Positions 11,790-24,167 are shown, counted from the first letter of the stretch. The stretch: 64,000 bases of DNA from Epiperipatus broadwayi (GCA_028023455.1 JAQFVV010000180.1:184001-248000); one strand, 5' to 3'. A program made the numbers and translations. Notes: generated by a model from the sequence alone, not told the origin.

Positions 11790-13065
11790 TATGCAATGGT
11801 AATTTGGGTGAACCAATGATAAACAAATGTGTAAGAGTAAATTTAGATTTTTAAATAAATATTTACATTGGGTAAAAGTTCAATGGTTATCAACATTAGA
11901 ATAAAACTGATACAATTCAAGTACATATACAAATATTAACCAATGCGATGATAATTTATTATCTAGAACAAAAAGTTTAAACTAAGTACAAGTCCTCCCA
12001 AAAGTATTCATAATTTGCTTTTTTTTTAGTTTCAATAATAAAAAAGTGAAAAATTAGGATACCAAACCTCTGAATAGAAAATTTTATTTTTAGAAAACTT
12101 ATTAACACCCAATCATTATGATTTACAAATTATTCCAACATCCATGCATGTTCCCCAACAAATTGCATGATTTCTCAGGGTTGTGGATATTATTAACATA
12201 TTATGTGTTAAAATTATAATGCTTGGATTGAGTTTGATAAGCAAACACAAACTAAATAGATTAATAAAAAAATAACTTCTTAACAATGAGTATATAAAAC
12301 TATTGTTTATATACTTGCAAGTTTCATTACATTTACATAAGATAAAATAATAAATATTTTAAATTTAAGGCCTTATAATATCTATAATGACATGATCATA
12401 CTACATGAAATATTTAAACAGTTCTAAACCATGGTTTTCTGCAGATATCATTCTTTTAATACACTTATGGATGTCTTTATTAGTTCTTCCAAAAATGATA
12501 TCTATCTTCCTGGTGCACTGATGATATTAGATGAAAAATTCAGCAGCATTACTGATGTTAAATAGGTTATAGTAATACTATGTCTTGAGCCACTGTAATA
12601 GAATACGTGTTATTATAAAAGAAATATTGAAAAATACTGAAAACTAAGATATGGCTACCCAAGTTACAGTTGAAAACAGTTTAACCAGCAGTTTATCTTC
12701 TTTACTTGGGATAAATTAAAGTAGACTATACTGGACTCTCGTGTTTTTTGTTTCAGCCCTATTTATATTCAATGGATATTTTCCAAAGTTGTCATCAGTT
12801 AGTTTCAACATTTGCCATATGTTTCTTTACATGTTTTTTGAAAAAAATATTTTCTTTATTTATTTTACATGTTATAAAGACAAATAATTTTAGAGATATT
12901 TTAACATTAAATCATGATTGAATAAATGAATGAATGAAAGTAAAAATAGTTTTTGTTTAATTTACATTAGTTAATGATAGGAAGAAAGAAAGAAATCATT
13001 ACTAATTTTTAAAAATTGAAAGATAATTTTTAAAATTTTAGTAAAACCAAAATTCTAATAGCATA
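11790..13065. repeat. Diverged duplication D1, copy 2, first part
   Basis: Aligns with 7365-8845 in the same orientation. Similarity stops abruptly at AGCATATTT near 13065, and the homologous continuation resumes near 16985, so about 3.9 kb was inserted here or lost from copy 1. Confidence 0.7.
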
Positions 13066-14959
13066 TTTGTTAGGACACATGTTTTTCCCTTCTGTTATTA
13101 AGACAATCTGCACAGAGAGGGATGATGGAAAGAAAACATTCAAGGAGGCATGGATTATTGCAAGAGACCTGAATTCAATCAATAGGAAGGAGTCTTGCAT
13201 CTCTTTGTCAAAAATGGATCATCTGACTTTTATAATTTACATTTATCATTGCAACAATTTGTATATTTTATAAACTATATAGTCAGTCTGCTCCCAGAAT
13301 TGTTAGTTAATTAATTTTGCACTATGATTCTTATGAGAAGTCACCAAAAATTAACTCAGTACTATTAAATTAAAACATATATATATATATTGAACCTGTA
13401 TATATATATCCATATATATGTGTACTTCACTCACTGTTTAGTTAACCACATACCATAAATCCAACCACAATGAATGGATATTAAAATAAATGATTGATGA
13501 AATATATATGTATATAATGGATTAAAATTATTAATCAAATTTAAATGTATATAATTTAGAAATTAAGAAAAAAGTTTTAAAGTAAAATAAAAAAAAATTT
13601 ACATTATCCATTAAAGAAAATGATGTAATATAAAATTGATTGTTTATAATCTAAACAATAGTGTAAAATCATATGACCCTTTTAAGTGGTTATAAACAAT
13701 GGAAGCATTGGTAGACTTCAATTAATTAATTAATGGAAAGAAATTAAGAAGTATAAATACTGCAAGTTCTTCTTTGTTCAATAAAATAATTTTTCTTGTT
13801 CTAAAATCATGGCTGTCAACTTCTAGACATGTAAATCTCTAAGTTATGTGTGAATAGAGAAGTTTACTTCTGCCCTCCCATTGGTCAATTCTCAGAAGGG
13901 TGTCCTAGAGGTGAAGTCCAGAAGATCTAAAAACCATGCCTAATAACTACCTACCTTTGCTGCCTGCAAGATCAAAAAAATCTATCTAAATGAAAACATA
14001 AGCACAGACATCTGTGACATATACTTTCAGCCACCAAAAAAGCCTGACCATCATCATAAAGCCTCTAGTATGAAATCTTAATATGCCATCGTTGTAAAGC
14101 ATAAATCGTATAAGTGCTTCTTAGTTACAGATAACTTTTATCTTTGTCACTTTTTTTTATTATTGTTCTGATTAATATGTAATAACTAATTTTACCTCAC
14201 ATATATTATAAAATTAGCATATGTATTCTAACAATCAACTATTTCTGTTTCTTTTTCTTGTATATATATATATATTGACATATCGTTAGCATACATATAA
14301 AATGAACAAGATTTTTATTTATTATTTCATTGATAATGTTGAATATATATATATGAGAAGTTGTATGATGAGACCATAAAATAAGTTAAAACTTTTTCTG
14401 GGGGGTTTTCCCTCAACCCATTCTGTAAAACGGAACTCCTTTCTAAAATAAATTATAAAGGTTGTTTTAACTAAAAAGATTTTTCATCCACCTTCTTCTG
14501 CAGTTGTTTTTTTATTCAATGTTTTTTTTAAAAGAGAAAGAAAATTCATTGCCATTTAGTTTAACTGAACTCTATATTCATTTTATAATTACACTGTGAA
14601 AGACATTCATATCGTATATAGACATATCTATGAAATTTATTGATTTTTTTTTAAAAAGTACCTTGCAATTGTTATTTTAGATATGCTTATTAAATAAATA
14701 CACATTAGAAGATGTGTTATATAAGAATCTGCTATTTAGTATTTTTGTAAAAGCGGGATACAATGCGATATTTTCATATAATTATCTATTCAATATTCAT
14801 CAAATCTATGTGCATAAATTAATTAAATAACGATAATTCTTTATTAATCCTGCTAATAAATAAGATGCTGGTATAATACCCAGTATTAATTTAATGACTT
14901 TAAGGGGAGGTTTTTTATTATTATAACGGATTTTCTAGCATAGTAACATATAGGATCCT
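13066..14959. other. Left part of the 3.9-kb block separating D1 copy 2; no gene recognised
   Basis: Contains several TA microsatellites (13377-13430, 14262-14275, 14345-14355) and a 69-codon frame at 13067-13273 without a recognised family. No transposase or polymerase motif was seen. The boundaries show no obvious terminal repeats. Confidence 0.5.
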
Positions 14960-15322
14960 ATATCTATATATTAAACCTTAAAACATCACATGATCACTAT
15001 CTTCCATGCTTGCTCATAACTGTTGTTAAAATAGTCAAAACTCTCTCTATACAGTAGTGCCACTCTAAGCAAGACATAGTAATCAATGGCTGTCAATCCT
15101 GCCTTATGGAAAAGTGGTGGCTATGATTGTAAAAGAGCCAAAGACACCAAAATGTATGGGTGCTGACTGAGTTCAGACCCATATGACTATATAAGCTACT
15201 GAGCTTAGATTGAAAATATTATTGTGTTTTCAATTTTATTCTCATAGTTTTGTAGTTACGTAGAAATAAAAGATGGCTGCTGGATAATTGCATTAGATCC
15301 TAAGATCTAGGTGCAGTCAGAG

Positions 15323-15377
15323 CCAAGGCTCCTCACTGATGAAGGCCATAAGCCAGAAACTAGTTTGTGGATATTGG
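15323..15377 (+). ncRNA. Type I hammerhead-ribozyme-like motif (family A, 15-kb element, unit 1)
   Basis: CTGATGA at 15336-15342, a stem II hairpin GGC/GCC with loop CATAA, GAAAC at 15356-15360, then TA and a GTT triplet at 15363-15365. Stem I is TCCTCA with TGTGGA (one break), plus an outer CCAA/TTGG pair across an internal loop. The GTT triplet obeys the NUH rule for hammerhead cleavage. Flanking A residues weaken the end of stem II. Confidence 0.6.
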
Positions 15378-15772
15378 ATGAATAGACACTAGATGGGAAT
15401 TTTATGCACAAGCCTTCTGTCATCCCATTGATTACTCTGTCTTGCTTAGAGTGGCACTACTGTGTGGAGTTTTGCCTTTTTTAACAACAGTTATGAGCAA
15501 GCATGGAAGATAGTGATCAGGTGATGTTTTAAGGTTTAATACCAATCCTTCCTTATAGAAAGGTGGTGGCTATGATTGTAAAAGAGCCAAAAGACATCAA
15601 AATGTATGGGTGCTGAACTGAGTTCAGACCCATATGACTATATAAACAATTGAGCTTAGACTGAAAATATGTGTTTTCAATTTTATTCTCATAGTTTTGT
15701 AGTTATGTAGAGATAAAAGATGGCTGCTGGAGGGTTGCATTAGATCCTAATATCTAGCTGCAGTGCTCTCAG

Positions 15773-15831
15773 ATTCAAGGCTCCTCACTGACAAAAGCCA
15801 TAAGCCAGAAACTAGTTTGGGGATATTGAAT
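15773..15831 (+). ncRNA. Hammerhead-like motif with compensated stem I (family A, 15-kb element, unit 2)
   Basis: The core reads CTGACAA instead of CTGANGA, so this copy is probably inactive. Its outer stem I is ATTCAA/TTGAAT where other copies have ATCCAA/TTGGAT. One C-to-T change is matched by a G-to-A change on the other side, so the pair is preserved. Inner stem I is TCCTCA/TGGGGA. The triplet is GTT. Confidence 0.6.
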
Positions 15832-15953
15832 GAGTAGGCACTAGATGGGGATTTTATGTACGAGCCTTCTGACATCCATTGATTACTCTGTCTTGCTTAG
15901 AGTGGCACTACTGTATGGAGAGAGTTTTGCCTATTTTAATATCTATATATTAA

Positions 15954-16984
15954 TGTTAATATGGCTTTAATATGTATGGTTATTTGACTATATTCTTAAT
16001 ATTGTGTATTTAGTGAAAATAATGTGTTTCTAAATTTTCCTATTTAATTGTTTTCTGAATTACTTCATTCTGCAACCTCATGAATACTGGATATATCAAT
16101 TGTCTGGAGTTGAATCCTGACACTCTATTCCTGACCTCAGCTCACAATTAGGTGAACAAGTTCCTTTCTCTAATAATTAATTAGAGGCAAAGTAGCTATC
16201 CATCAATAAAATTGGCGAAATGATGAAGATGTTACTATATTAGAGACACACATTTAAATATATATGTTCACTAAATAACACACTTAATTTTACCCATTTT
16301 TTCCTAATAATTACGCCTGTTGGTATATGATCTATCTGTGTTGCTATGCAAATTTATTGTTATATATTCCTTAGGGTTATATACATATATATGCATAATT
16401 GAGACAACCTCCAGATTGTTAATTAATTAAAACGTGTTAATTTTACCATATTCTTGCACCATAGATTGATTTCCACACCTCCTCTCTACCTAGTCAAATT
16501 CATCCCTTTGTTAATAAAATATATCAAATGTTTTTTCATTTAAAAATTGTAAGCTACAATTGCATTTTATGTACATGCTGGATACTTTCTCAAATTATTT
16601 GTAAATAATTACATCAAATAAAATATAGGCATTCTTAAACTAACAATAAACTATAGTTTGTATTAGTAACAAGATGTAGATGTCCAATATTTTTGTACGT
16701 TTAAAGCTGATGAATACTTTGTCTAAGATTCCTAAAAGATTATCTCTACCTGACTACCGGCAGCATCAAGAAAATTAACACTTGTGAGGTTAAGAGATTA
16801 ACTTGCTTAGAATCTAGAGGGATGGGTGAGGTTTGAACTCCTTTATCTTGGTTTCTGGGTTGGGTTAAATCAACTATACTTTCTGACCATTACAATATAT
16901 ATATATATATTTGGTTAAAAAATACATTTTCATAGTAGCTTGACTCAACTCAAGTTTTTGGAATATTTCATTAGAATATGAAGA
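15954..16984. other. Right part of the 3.9-kb block, nothing recognised
   Basis: AT-rich, with a short TA run near 16897. No coding frame or recognised repeat. Confidence 0.5.
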
Positions 16985-17315
16985 GTGTAAATAATTGATT
17001 TACTGTAAGAATTGACAAATTTTTTTTTTTTTTAAATTTTAAGCTTCCATTTAAAAAACAGATCAAAAAGATATAAAATGCTTTAGATTTTTATAACTAT
17101 GCAATTCAAATTTTTTGCTTGTATCAAAACTTTTTCTTTCTTTCTTTATATTGCAATTTATAATTTCATTGTTTTTTATTTATTACAAAGTAACTGTGTA
17201 AAATGTTTATTAACATGATTAAATGCCAAAACTAACCTTTCTTTTAATTTTTTTAAACCAAGCACTTTTTTTTTCTTGGAGCTTTGTAATATAATAAATT
17301 CAAGCTGTTCTCAGA
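16985..17315. repeat. Diverged duplication D1, copy 2, second part
   Basis: Aligns with about 8865-9165 (shared AAATGCTTTAG, ATGCAATTCAAATTTTTTG, TTTGTAATATAA). It ends where an RTE-type LINE tail begins. Confidence 0.65.
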
Positions 17316-17329
17316 TTTGTTTTTGTTTC

Positions 17330-18560
17330 AATATATATACATCATTATTATTTTCAACCATTATTGATCCACTACAAGATAAATATCTCTCCAAGTTTAA
17401 TCCAGATACTCCAACCATTATTTATTTCTCACAATACAGCAGCAATCTTTATTTTATCACCCATTTCACAGATGATCACTTTTTAGGTCATTTATAATCT
17501 TTCGAGATCCAATTTAAAACTTTTTATCTATTATCATTTCTTATTAAAATGTGTCCTACTGAGCCTTATTTGTTTTTCATTCATTTCAAACTTGTCGGTG
17601 ATACCTATTTGTTCAAAAACTCAAGTATTTCATTTTACATTTTCCAATATTTGAGTGATCTGAAATCTTTGCATTGCTTTTCTGCCGAGTCTCAGATTTA
17701 TAAGAAAACATGTCTATTAAAAATCCCCTTTTTCAAACACATAGAGGTATTTCTTTTTAATGTTTTTCTATCAAAAACACTCCATACAAGTTTCATTCTG
17801 ATTAATTTTATCCATTATGTTTCCATCTGTGTTAATAATCTGATTACGATATTTATAATTGTTAACTTCTTTTAATTCATGATTGTTAGTCTTTATTTTA
17901 TTGTTGTAAGAAAATCCATTGAATATCAGTTTAGTCCCAATTTTTTATTTTTATCTGATAATTCTTATAACATTTGCTGAAGTTCTAAGATATTATTTGA
18001 AAAAATAACTACATTATCTGCAAAATCTAGTTGCCTTTTTTTTAAAATTCCATTTACTTTTTATTCCCTTAGCTTATCATTTTAATCTACAAATTTTTTT
18101 TTGTAAAGATGCTGTAAAATTTTTTGGACACATAAAATTAACTTGATTTGCATCTTTCTCAATGTTAATCTTCTTAGTATCAACATGTAATATAATCATA
18201 GTTGTTAAATTTTAATAAATATCCTTCAGAAAAATACAATATCCTAGGTTTGGTATCTTGATGATACAATGCTTTAATCACCATAGAAATGCTTATATAA
18301 TCAAACGCCTTTGTAAATCCACAAATCCAAAGCAAAATGGCAACTTTTATTCATTGGATCTTTTTATAACTTCTCTGAATACCTAGATATGATCTAATGT
18401 ATCAAAACAACATTTAAATCCAGCTTGTTCTTTGTTTGATTAGGATATGAAGTTTATTTGATATAAATTGTAATTAACTTGGCAAAGATTTTGTATAGAA
18501 TTGATAGAAGACTGGTAATTTCTAATATTTTCTTTTTTGCCTTATCCTCTGCTACATCTT
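17330..18560 (-). pseudogene. RTE-type LINE reverse transcriptase pseudogene
   Basis: On the minus strand the segment near 18530-18480 reads LLSILYKIFAKLI, the reverse transcriptase motif normally following NYRPI. The block near 18024-18013 reads FADN, a changed form of the catalytic FADD/YADD, followed by ELQQML as in RTE and related clades. The 3' end at 17330-17420 has the tail sequence typical of RTE elements, ending in a GAT/ATT-rich repeat. Many stops and frameshifts break it. Polymerase function is lost. The plus-strand frames at 17276-17875 are shadows. Confidence 0.65.
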
Positions 18561-19340
18561 TATCATTTAAACATTTTGTATATAACTTTGCTTATAATTT
18601 TATTTTTTCCTTACCTGTTTTTTTTTTTTTTAGAGATATTATAATATTTCAAACAGTTTTAAAAACTCTTTTCGTAGATTTAATTGCATGTCCCACATTC
18701 ATTTAAAATGCTGGGCATTTTGGGGTCTGTAGAAATTACTTTTTTTTTAAAGTTATTTATTATCATATAATTCTTTATAGAACTTTCCCACATATTTCAT
18801 GATGTTATCACCTAGATGTTATCCATAATATTATGTTCAATGTTGGTTTTATTTGTTAATTATTTAAATATAATTTTATGAAGCTCTAGATATTTAATTT
18901 TTTTTAATGGATCATTTTTTAAAATTTTAAATTTTTTTTATATATATATTGATTTGTGCCAATAAAAAAACTACTGGTTAATTGTTGCCTTTATGTATCA
19001 ACTATCTTTCTTGCAATTCCTAACAGAGTATCAATTATCTTTTTAAATGATTTCAATTAAATCTTAACCATATTCAAAGTTTATTAATATTTTAAAATGA
19101 TTTGCAAGTTCTAATTTAAATTCACTGAAGTGTTTATGAATATTAGATATATTAATTGTTAATATTGACTTTTTTTAATAGTTCTTGTCTTTTTAGATTT
19201 GCATTAATACATTTCTTATATTTCACTAATTGATGAATACTTCCAGTATTAAGTGTGTGTATATATATATAACTAAATATTTGTAAATACAGTAACTAAA
19301 TAATTAAAAATTTTATCCACTTAGGACTGCTTTTGATTAT
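18561..19340. other. AT-rich sequence, nothing recognised
   Basis: Contains poly-T and TA runs. The plus-strand frame at 18479-18706 is a shadow of the LINE remnant and adjoining T-rich DNA. Confidence 0.5.
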
Positions 19341-19358
19341 CCCAGTAATCTTTGTCAA

Positions 19359-19770
19359 CTAAAGATTTAAAATACTAACTTTCCCACAATCCATGATCTT
19401 AACGTTTGCTGCTTTCCTATTAATTAAGTCATGTTTATATTTGTATATTAGCATAGCTTCCTTTATTTTTCTTTTATTGCTATTTTTTTCAATTTGCAAT
19501 ATTTTTACACTGTCAAAATTGAAATGAAAACCATAAATACAGGATTTATTATGGTCGTAAAAAACAGATGCTGAAATATTATTATCTACTATGCAATTTT
19601 GTTTTGATTTCTGAACTCGTTTTAATAATAGCAAGTGTTCTTTAGTTCTTTTTTCCAACGTACATCTAGATTCACCTATATATCCAATGCCACACCTACA
19701 AATCCATTTATAAATGACACAATTTTTATTTATAAATGAGGTTTTATCTTTGGAGTTATTTAATTATTCT
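19359..19770 (-). pseudogene. Penelope-like element GIY-YIG endonuclease remnant
   Basis: Reading the minus strand from about 19770, the frame gives CVIYKWICRCGIGYIGES followed by a short linker and LEKRTKEH. This is the Penelope-type endonuclease pattern: a Cys-x-Cys zinc knuckle just before the GIY-YIG-like GYIGES block, then the conserved Arg and the R..EH motif. The open frame continues to 19359 with the second half of the domain (SVKIL and a Lys/Glu-rich helix). The reverse transcriptase that should precede it at higher coordinates was not recognised, so this is a 5'-truncated or decayed copy. The domain nicks target DNA to prime reverse transcription in autonomous elements. Confidence 0.8.
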
Positions 19771-21900
19771 GCTTTCTTTATTAGATTTTATTTACATTAC
19801 TCTACTGGGAACTACTTATTCTATTTGACTCTGTTCACTTTACTTCTATTTGATTCTACTTAAATGATTTTGTGGTGTCTGCTGATTTATTGTGTTTTGA
19901 TCCTACTGTGTTATACATACCTGTCTCAAAAATAAATTCAGAACTCACTCCAATTGCCATATCTGAAGCCAGGTGATGCTAAATTACTCAAAAGATGAAC
20001 TTTACTCTCTAGCATAAACACATAGCCAGAAAATGTTAAATTTGCCTGAACTCTTGAACCAGCCTACTATTGACATTCTAGAACTCATCATAGCAAAGCA
20101 TTTCTCATCAACTATGAATCAAGCAGACAATTCCATAAATTGTATCAATATACCAAGCATAGGTACACATTTATATAAAATCTGTGCCGAAAGTAATAAT
20201 CCTATATTCATGTCACTATGGACTAAAAGTAAATTTTTTTACATGAAATGTCTGTATATATATCTCAATAAACCAGTGAGTCATAGACATAAGGGTGTAA
20301 ATTTTTTTTAATACTTTGATTTATTGATATGTAAATTTATATTTGCTTTTACTCTTTTATAGATGTGCTATGTCATATTATAATTGTTTGAGTATGTTTA
20401 GTCAAACCCTTTAATTTCTCTGACAGTTGATAATCAAGTTTAATAAAATGCAATAGTTTTTTTAGAAATATTTTTTCCCTATTAAATAAAGTTATTTTTA
20501 AAAAAATCTTAGAGCAAGATTCTTCCCCTTCCAATTTTATCATTGTTTTATAAAATCTAGACTTTCTTTAGTACTTTGTATTAAGAAAGGATTTTGTAAG
20601 TTTATATAAAAAAAGGAAATCTATATTAATATCTCTTTTAATATATTTTTTAATTAATAACTCCTTAGAACTTGACATATTATTCATTTGATGTATGTAG
20701 AAGTGTGTATAAGTTTTATATAAGCATTAAACCATTTAAATTATTGGTAGTTTTCTTTTCTTGTGATTTATATCATGCATGGTTGGAAAGAAAGATCATT
20801 GGCTTGTGTTTGTGCATGCATATAAATGATCCCTTTATTGATACCATGTGGTTTATTCATATATTCAGCCATGTCATTTATTTCTATGCTTACTACTAGA
20901 TATAGGTAAATTTTGATTTAGCATCAGGTTCAACAAAGTTTCTGTCCATACTTATTTTTATATATTTTATCAGTTTTAATCCATGTTTGAAATTAGATAT
21001 TATTTTGATGTTTACTTTGGGTCAACTATTTCTTCCCAGTCTTTATTTTATTTTATGGGCCTTTTTAGTATTGTTTTTTTGTATGTTTCTTTGCATGACC
21101 TGGGTCTTGCATGGCATATAAGCTTTGTTAGCAAAATCAGCACATGTGATCTTGTCTAATAATAATGTCTGCCAATGTTTAATTAATAATTATTGATATT
21201 GCAAAGATTTGTGCACACATTTAAAATTGTTGAGTGTATGTAAAATTCTGTTTATTTTAATGAATAAAGTTAATCTGAAAGGAAGAATAGAAACAATCAA
21301 TTTTCAAATCCATTAACTACCTCTTTAAAAAGGGTTATATTCAATTTTCTTATGCATCTGAATTAACTATAATTCAAAACCATCCATTAATGTAAGCTAT
21401 TTATATTTTTGTTTTACTATTAATTATTAGATTTGTCTGGCATTTGTTTACTGTTGTCAGCCCTGCCATTTGTTTATTTAACAAGAATCTCTGCTCTCCA
21501 GCAGCAATAAATGATCTGTATATTATGGGACAGCTGTAGTAGACACTTGTAATGAATATCCATATCAACAAATTATAAATGTTCTAGACTAAAGATCTAG
21601 TGACATCTTCTGTTGAAAGATATTAGGCATAACATTTTTTATTTAAATTTATATAAACTAACTTAGTATTAATATTACAAGTCATTAAGAACAAGATTTA
21701 GTTTTTGTCTTGTAATTTATAATTTAAAATGATTTAAGCTATGTTTAAAATCTGAATATATAAATATTACCTTCTATTTTCAATAGTATCAGTGAATGCT
21801 CATTTAAATACATACAAATTTAAGGAATACTTGGCAGTCTATTCTTAATTAACATTTATTGACTTATGAGTGCTCCTTATTAAAGGGTGTCAGAAAATGG
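19771..21900. other. AT-rich sequence, nothing firmly recognised
   Basis: If the endonuclease remnant had kept its reverse transcriptase it would lie here on the minus strand, but I could not identify polymerase motifs. Frames at 20033-20311 and 20672-20899 have no recognised family. Confidence 0.45.
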
Positions 21901-21914
21901 TTTTTCCAATTAAT

Positions 21915-22235
21915 TTATATATATCACCATCATTATTTTCAGCCATTACTAATCTATTGCAGAATGAAAGTCTAAGTTTAATCCAGTTTCTTTGATTTCT
22001 AGTTTCTCTACACCACACTAACAAATTTCTTTATTTCATCCATCCATCACACATGTGGTCTCTTTTTAACGGTTCTATAATCTCCTAGGATCACTATCTA
22101 TATATTATCATCTCTTCTAACAACAAGTCTAATCCAGATCTACTTCAATCTCTTAATTCTTTCAATGATGTCATTAATATCTATTGTTCTCTATCTCCTT
22201 TTTTACTCTTAACACACATCTCTCCACACTTCATT
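21915..22235 (-). mobile_element. RTE-type LINE 3'-end fragment
   Basis: The block containing CACCATCATTATTTTCAGCC and the following C/T-rich stretch is related to the 3' end at 17330-17530. On the minus strand it matches the terminal region of RTE-type LINEs, which ends in a GAT-type short repeat. No reverse transcriptase motif survives. Confidence 0.55.
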
Positions 22236-22289
22236 GAGTGGTTGAAGTCTCTCTTATTTTTTCTCTTTATATATATTGTACCATTATTT

Positions 22290-23805
22290 TATGGTACAAC
22301 ATGTGTTTGGTATTCTACTATTAAAGAAGCTTGCTGAGAGAAAGGTATATTTTATAAAATATAATAACATATAAAAAATGTAATTTTTTTTAAAATTTAA
22401 TAAACAAAATTTATTATTTTTATAGTAAATATCCTGAGAATTAAAGAAAAAGTACATGTAGATTTTTTTAAAGTAAGAAAAAAAATGTAATTAACTGTAA
22501 TTAGATAGGAAGGGAAGTGTGATATTTCTTCTCTCCTTAATTATATATGACTGATCAGAAATGTCTGATCAGAAATGTCGATTGCCAATATGAACTTAAT
22601 AAATAAAAAAAATTGGAGATTATATATAATTAAACATTGTTTAAGTGTTCATTCATTTTGGTTAATGAAATTTATTTTGTTAGTCCACAAACAAAAATGT
22701 TATGCTATATTAAAGATAATATACACCATGTATTGTATGTAAGTCATAATTAATATTGTAAATTAATTATAATAAAAATAAGTTTTGTGGGGGAATTAAG
22801 TTCCTGAAGAAATGAAGAAAGGAAAAGTGTGAATAGGTACTTGCACAATGGAATCCGACCAGTGATTTAAAAATTCAACTGCAAGAACTTTGACATTCCT
22901 TCTTGGCTTGATTAATATTTTGTTTGTGAATTCTGCAAATCAGAGTACAGTTTTCTTCATTGAGTGTCATATTGCAGAGAAAGATTCAGAAAGTTGTATA
23001 AAAATGTTTTGCCACATGTTTGTTTTTACTTGTGGGAGATAATTCAAACTAGATGCACTGCTAAGCAAATACTGTAACTGATGCCTTCTTCCTAGCATAA
23101 AGTTGTGAGGCTGCCTTGATTCAAATGCTGTGCCTACTAAAATGGACAACCCAATGGCCATGGCAAGCACCTATTATATCAATCATTAAATACAATCAAA
23201 GAAATAATAGATAAGATTAATGTGAGCTCTATATTAATGTTAATGTTTATCTGAACTAGTAATGTAAACTTTTAATGAACTAAAAAGTCAAATGAACTAA
23301 ACTTTATTGCTAATACAATACCTAATTAAATATGTAATTAAGAATATGTATTATATATCTATTTTATGTAATGTTGTATCCACATGTTAATGTTTAATAA
23401 TATTTAATAGGGTAGTATTAATAAATAATTTTGTATTTAGTATGTACTTGACTATTAAATCTATGTGGTAATTTTAATTCATCAATCTCCATTATTTAGA
23501 TTCCCCCATGTATGAATGCTAACACACATAATTTACTAAATATCCATAAATAGAAATGTGATAAAAATACCATAATTATCAAGAGGGAGAAATTCAGTCT
23601 GTTACTGTGACAGTGAAGTTTAGTTAACATGCTGCATTAAATACTAGTGCCTGAAACAAATAAATAAAAGTGTCACAAGCTATAATTTTCCTTTATACCA
23701 CAATTGATTGACCAGAAAATATAATCACATTATTTCCTAATATTTATTTAGTAAATTAAAAAGAAAGGGAATGATTTGGTAATATCACAAATACTTGTAT
23801 GTATA
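22290..23805. repeat. Diverged duplication D2, copy 1
   Basis: Aligns with 34660-36640 in the same orientation. Landmarks are GTGTGATATTTCTTCTCTCC, AAATTAATTATAATAAAAAT and GAATTCTGCAAATCAGA. A minus-strand frame (22967-23170) is partly alignable with the frame at 35290-35487 (shared HNF, YLLSS and QLS elements), but neither has a recognised product. This copy preserves the empty site (TTTA at 23747-23750) of the 410-bp insertion found in copy 2. Confidence 0.75.
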
Positions 23806-24167
23806 GTATTAAATGAGCCAGTACAACGATACCCAACATGAGGCTTGGATTTCATACAATGACCCAAAGTGAGGCTATGAAAATAAAACTCATAACCTGA
23901 GATAAATTGTAATTGATTTTTTTTTTTTTTTTTTTAAAAATATAAACGGTTTTTTTTTGTTTGTCAGTTTTAAGAGTGTTTATTTAATTGATGTGTTTTA
24001 GGAGGTAGTTGAAGTAGGTAGGCAAAAAGATGGTGAAATTAAGAACCAAAAAGCAAATGTGACAAGAGGGAGAAGGGGGATCAAACAGCATAGTATTAAT
24101 TGAAATACTAAACAGTTTTAAATAATGCTGGAGAATTAATTTAAAAAAAGAAAGGAATTGTTTTGAC
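23806..24167. other. Low-complexity sequence, nothing recognised
   Basis: Includes a 20-base poly-T tract near 23917-23936. Confidence 0.5.

Larger units (their letters stand above)
14975..15938 (+). mobile_element. Family A element with two hammerhead-like units and a 15-bp target duplication
   Basis: The element is flanked by ATATCTATATATTAA at 14960-14974 and 15939-15953. It opens with an inverted copy of its own 3' part (about 14975-15097), then carries two direct units, each with a hammerhead-like motif, 452 bp apart. The right end reads GTTTTGCCTATTTTA and the left end is AACCTTAAAACATCACATG, the same asymmetric pair of ends seen in the other family A insertions. There is no protein-coding frame. 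The structure fits a small non-autonomous element moved by reverse transcription, possibly by Penelope-like machinery. Confidence 0.8.

Noticed and set aside
20033-20311. 92-codon plus-strand frame
   Set aside because: No recognised domain, no splice or promoter context, and composition like its surroundings.
22967-23170. Possible duplicated exon with 35290-35487
   Set aside because: The frames align only partly, differ by insertions and a local duplication, and lack splice signals. Better treated as part of a non-coding repeated segment.
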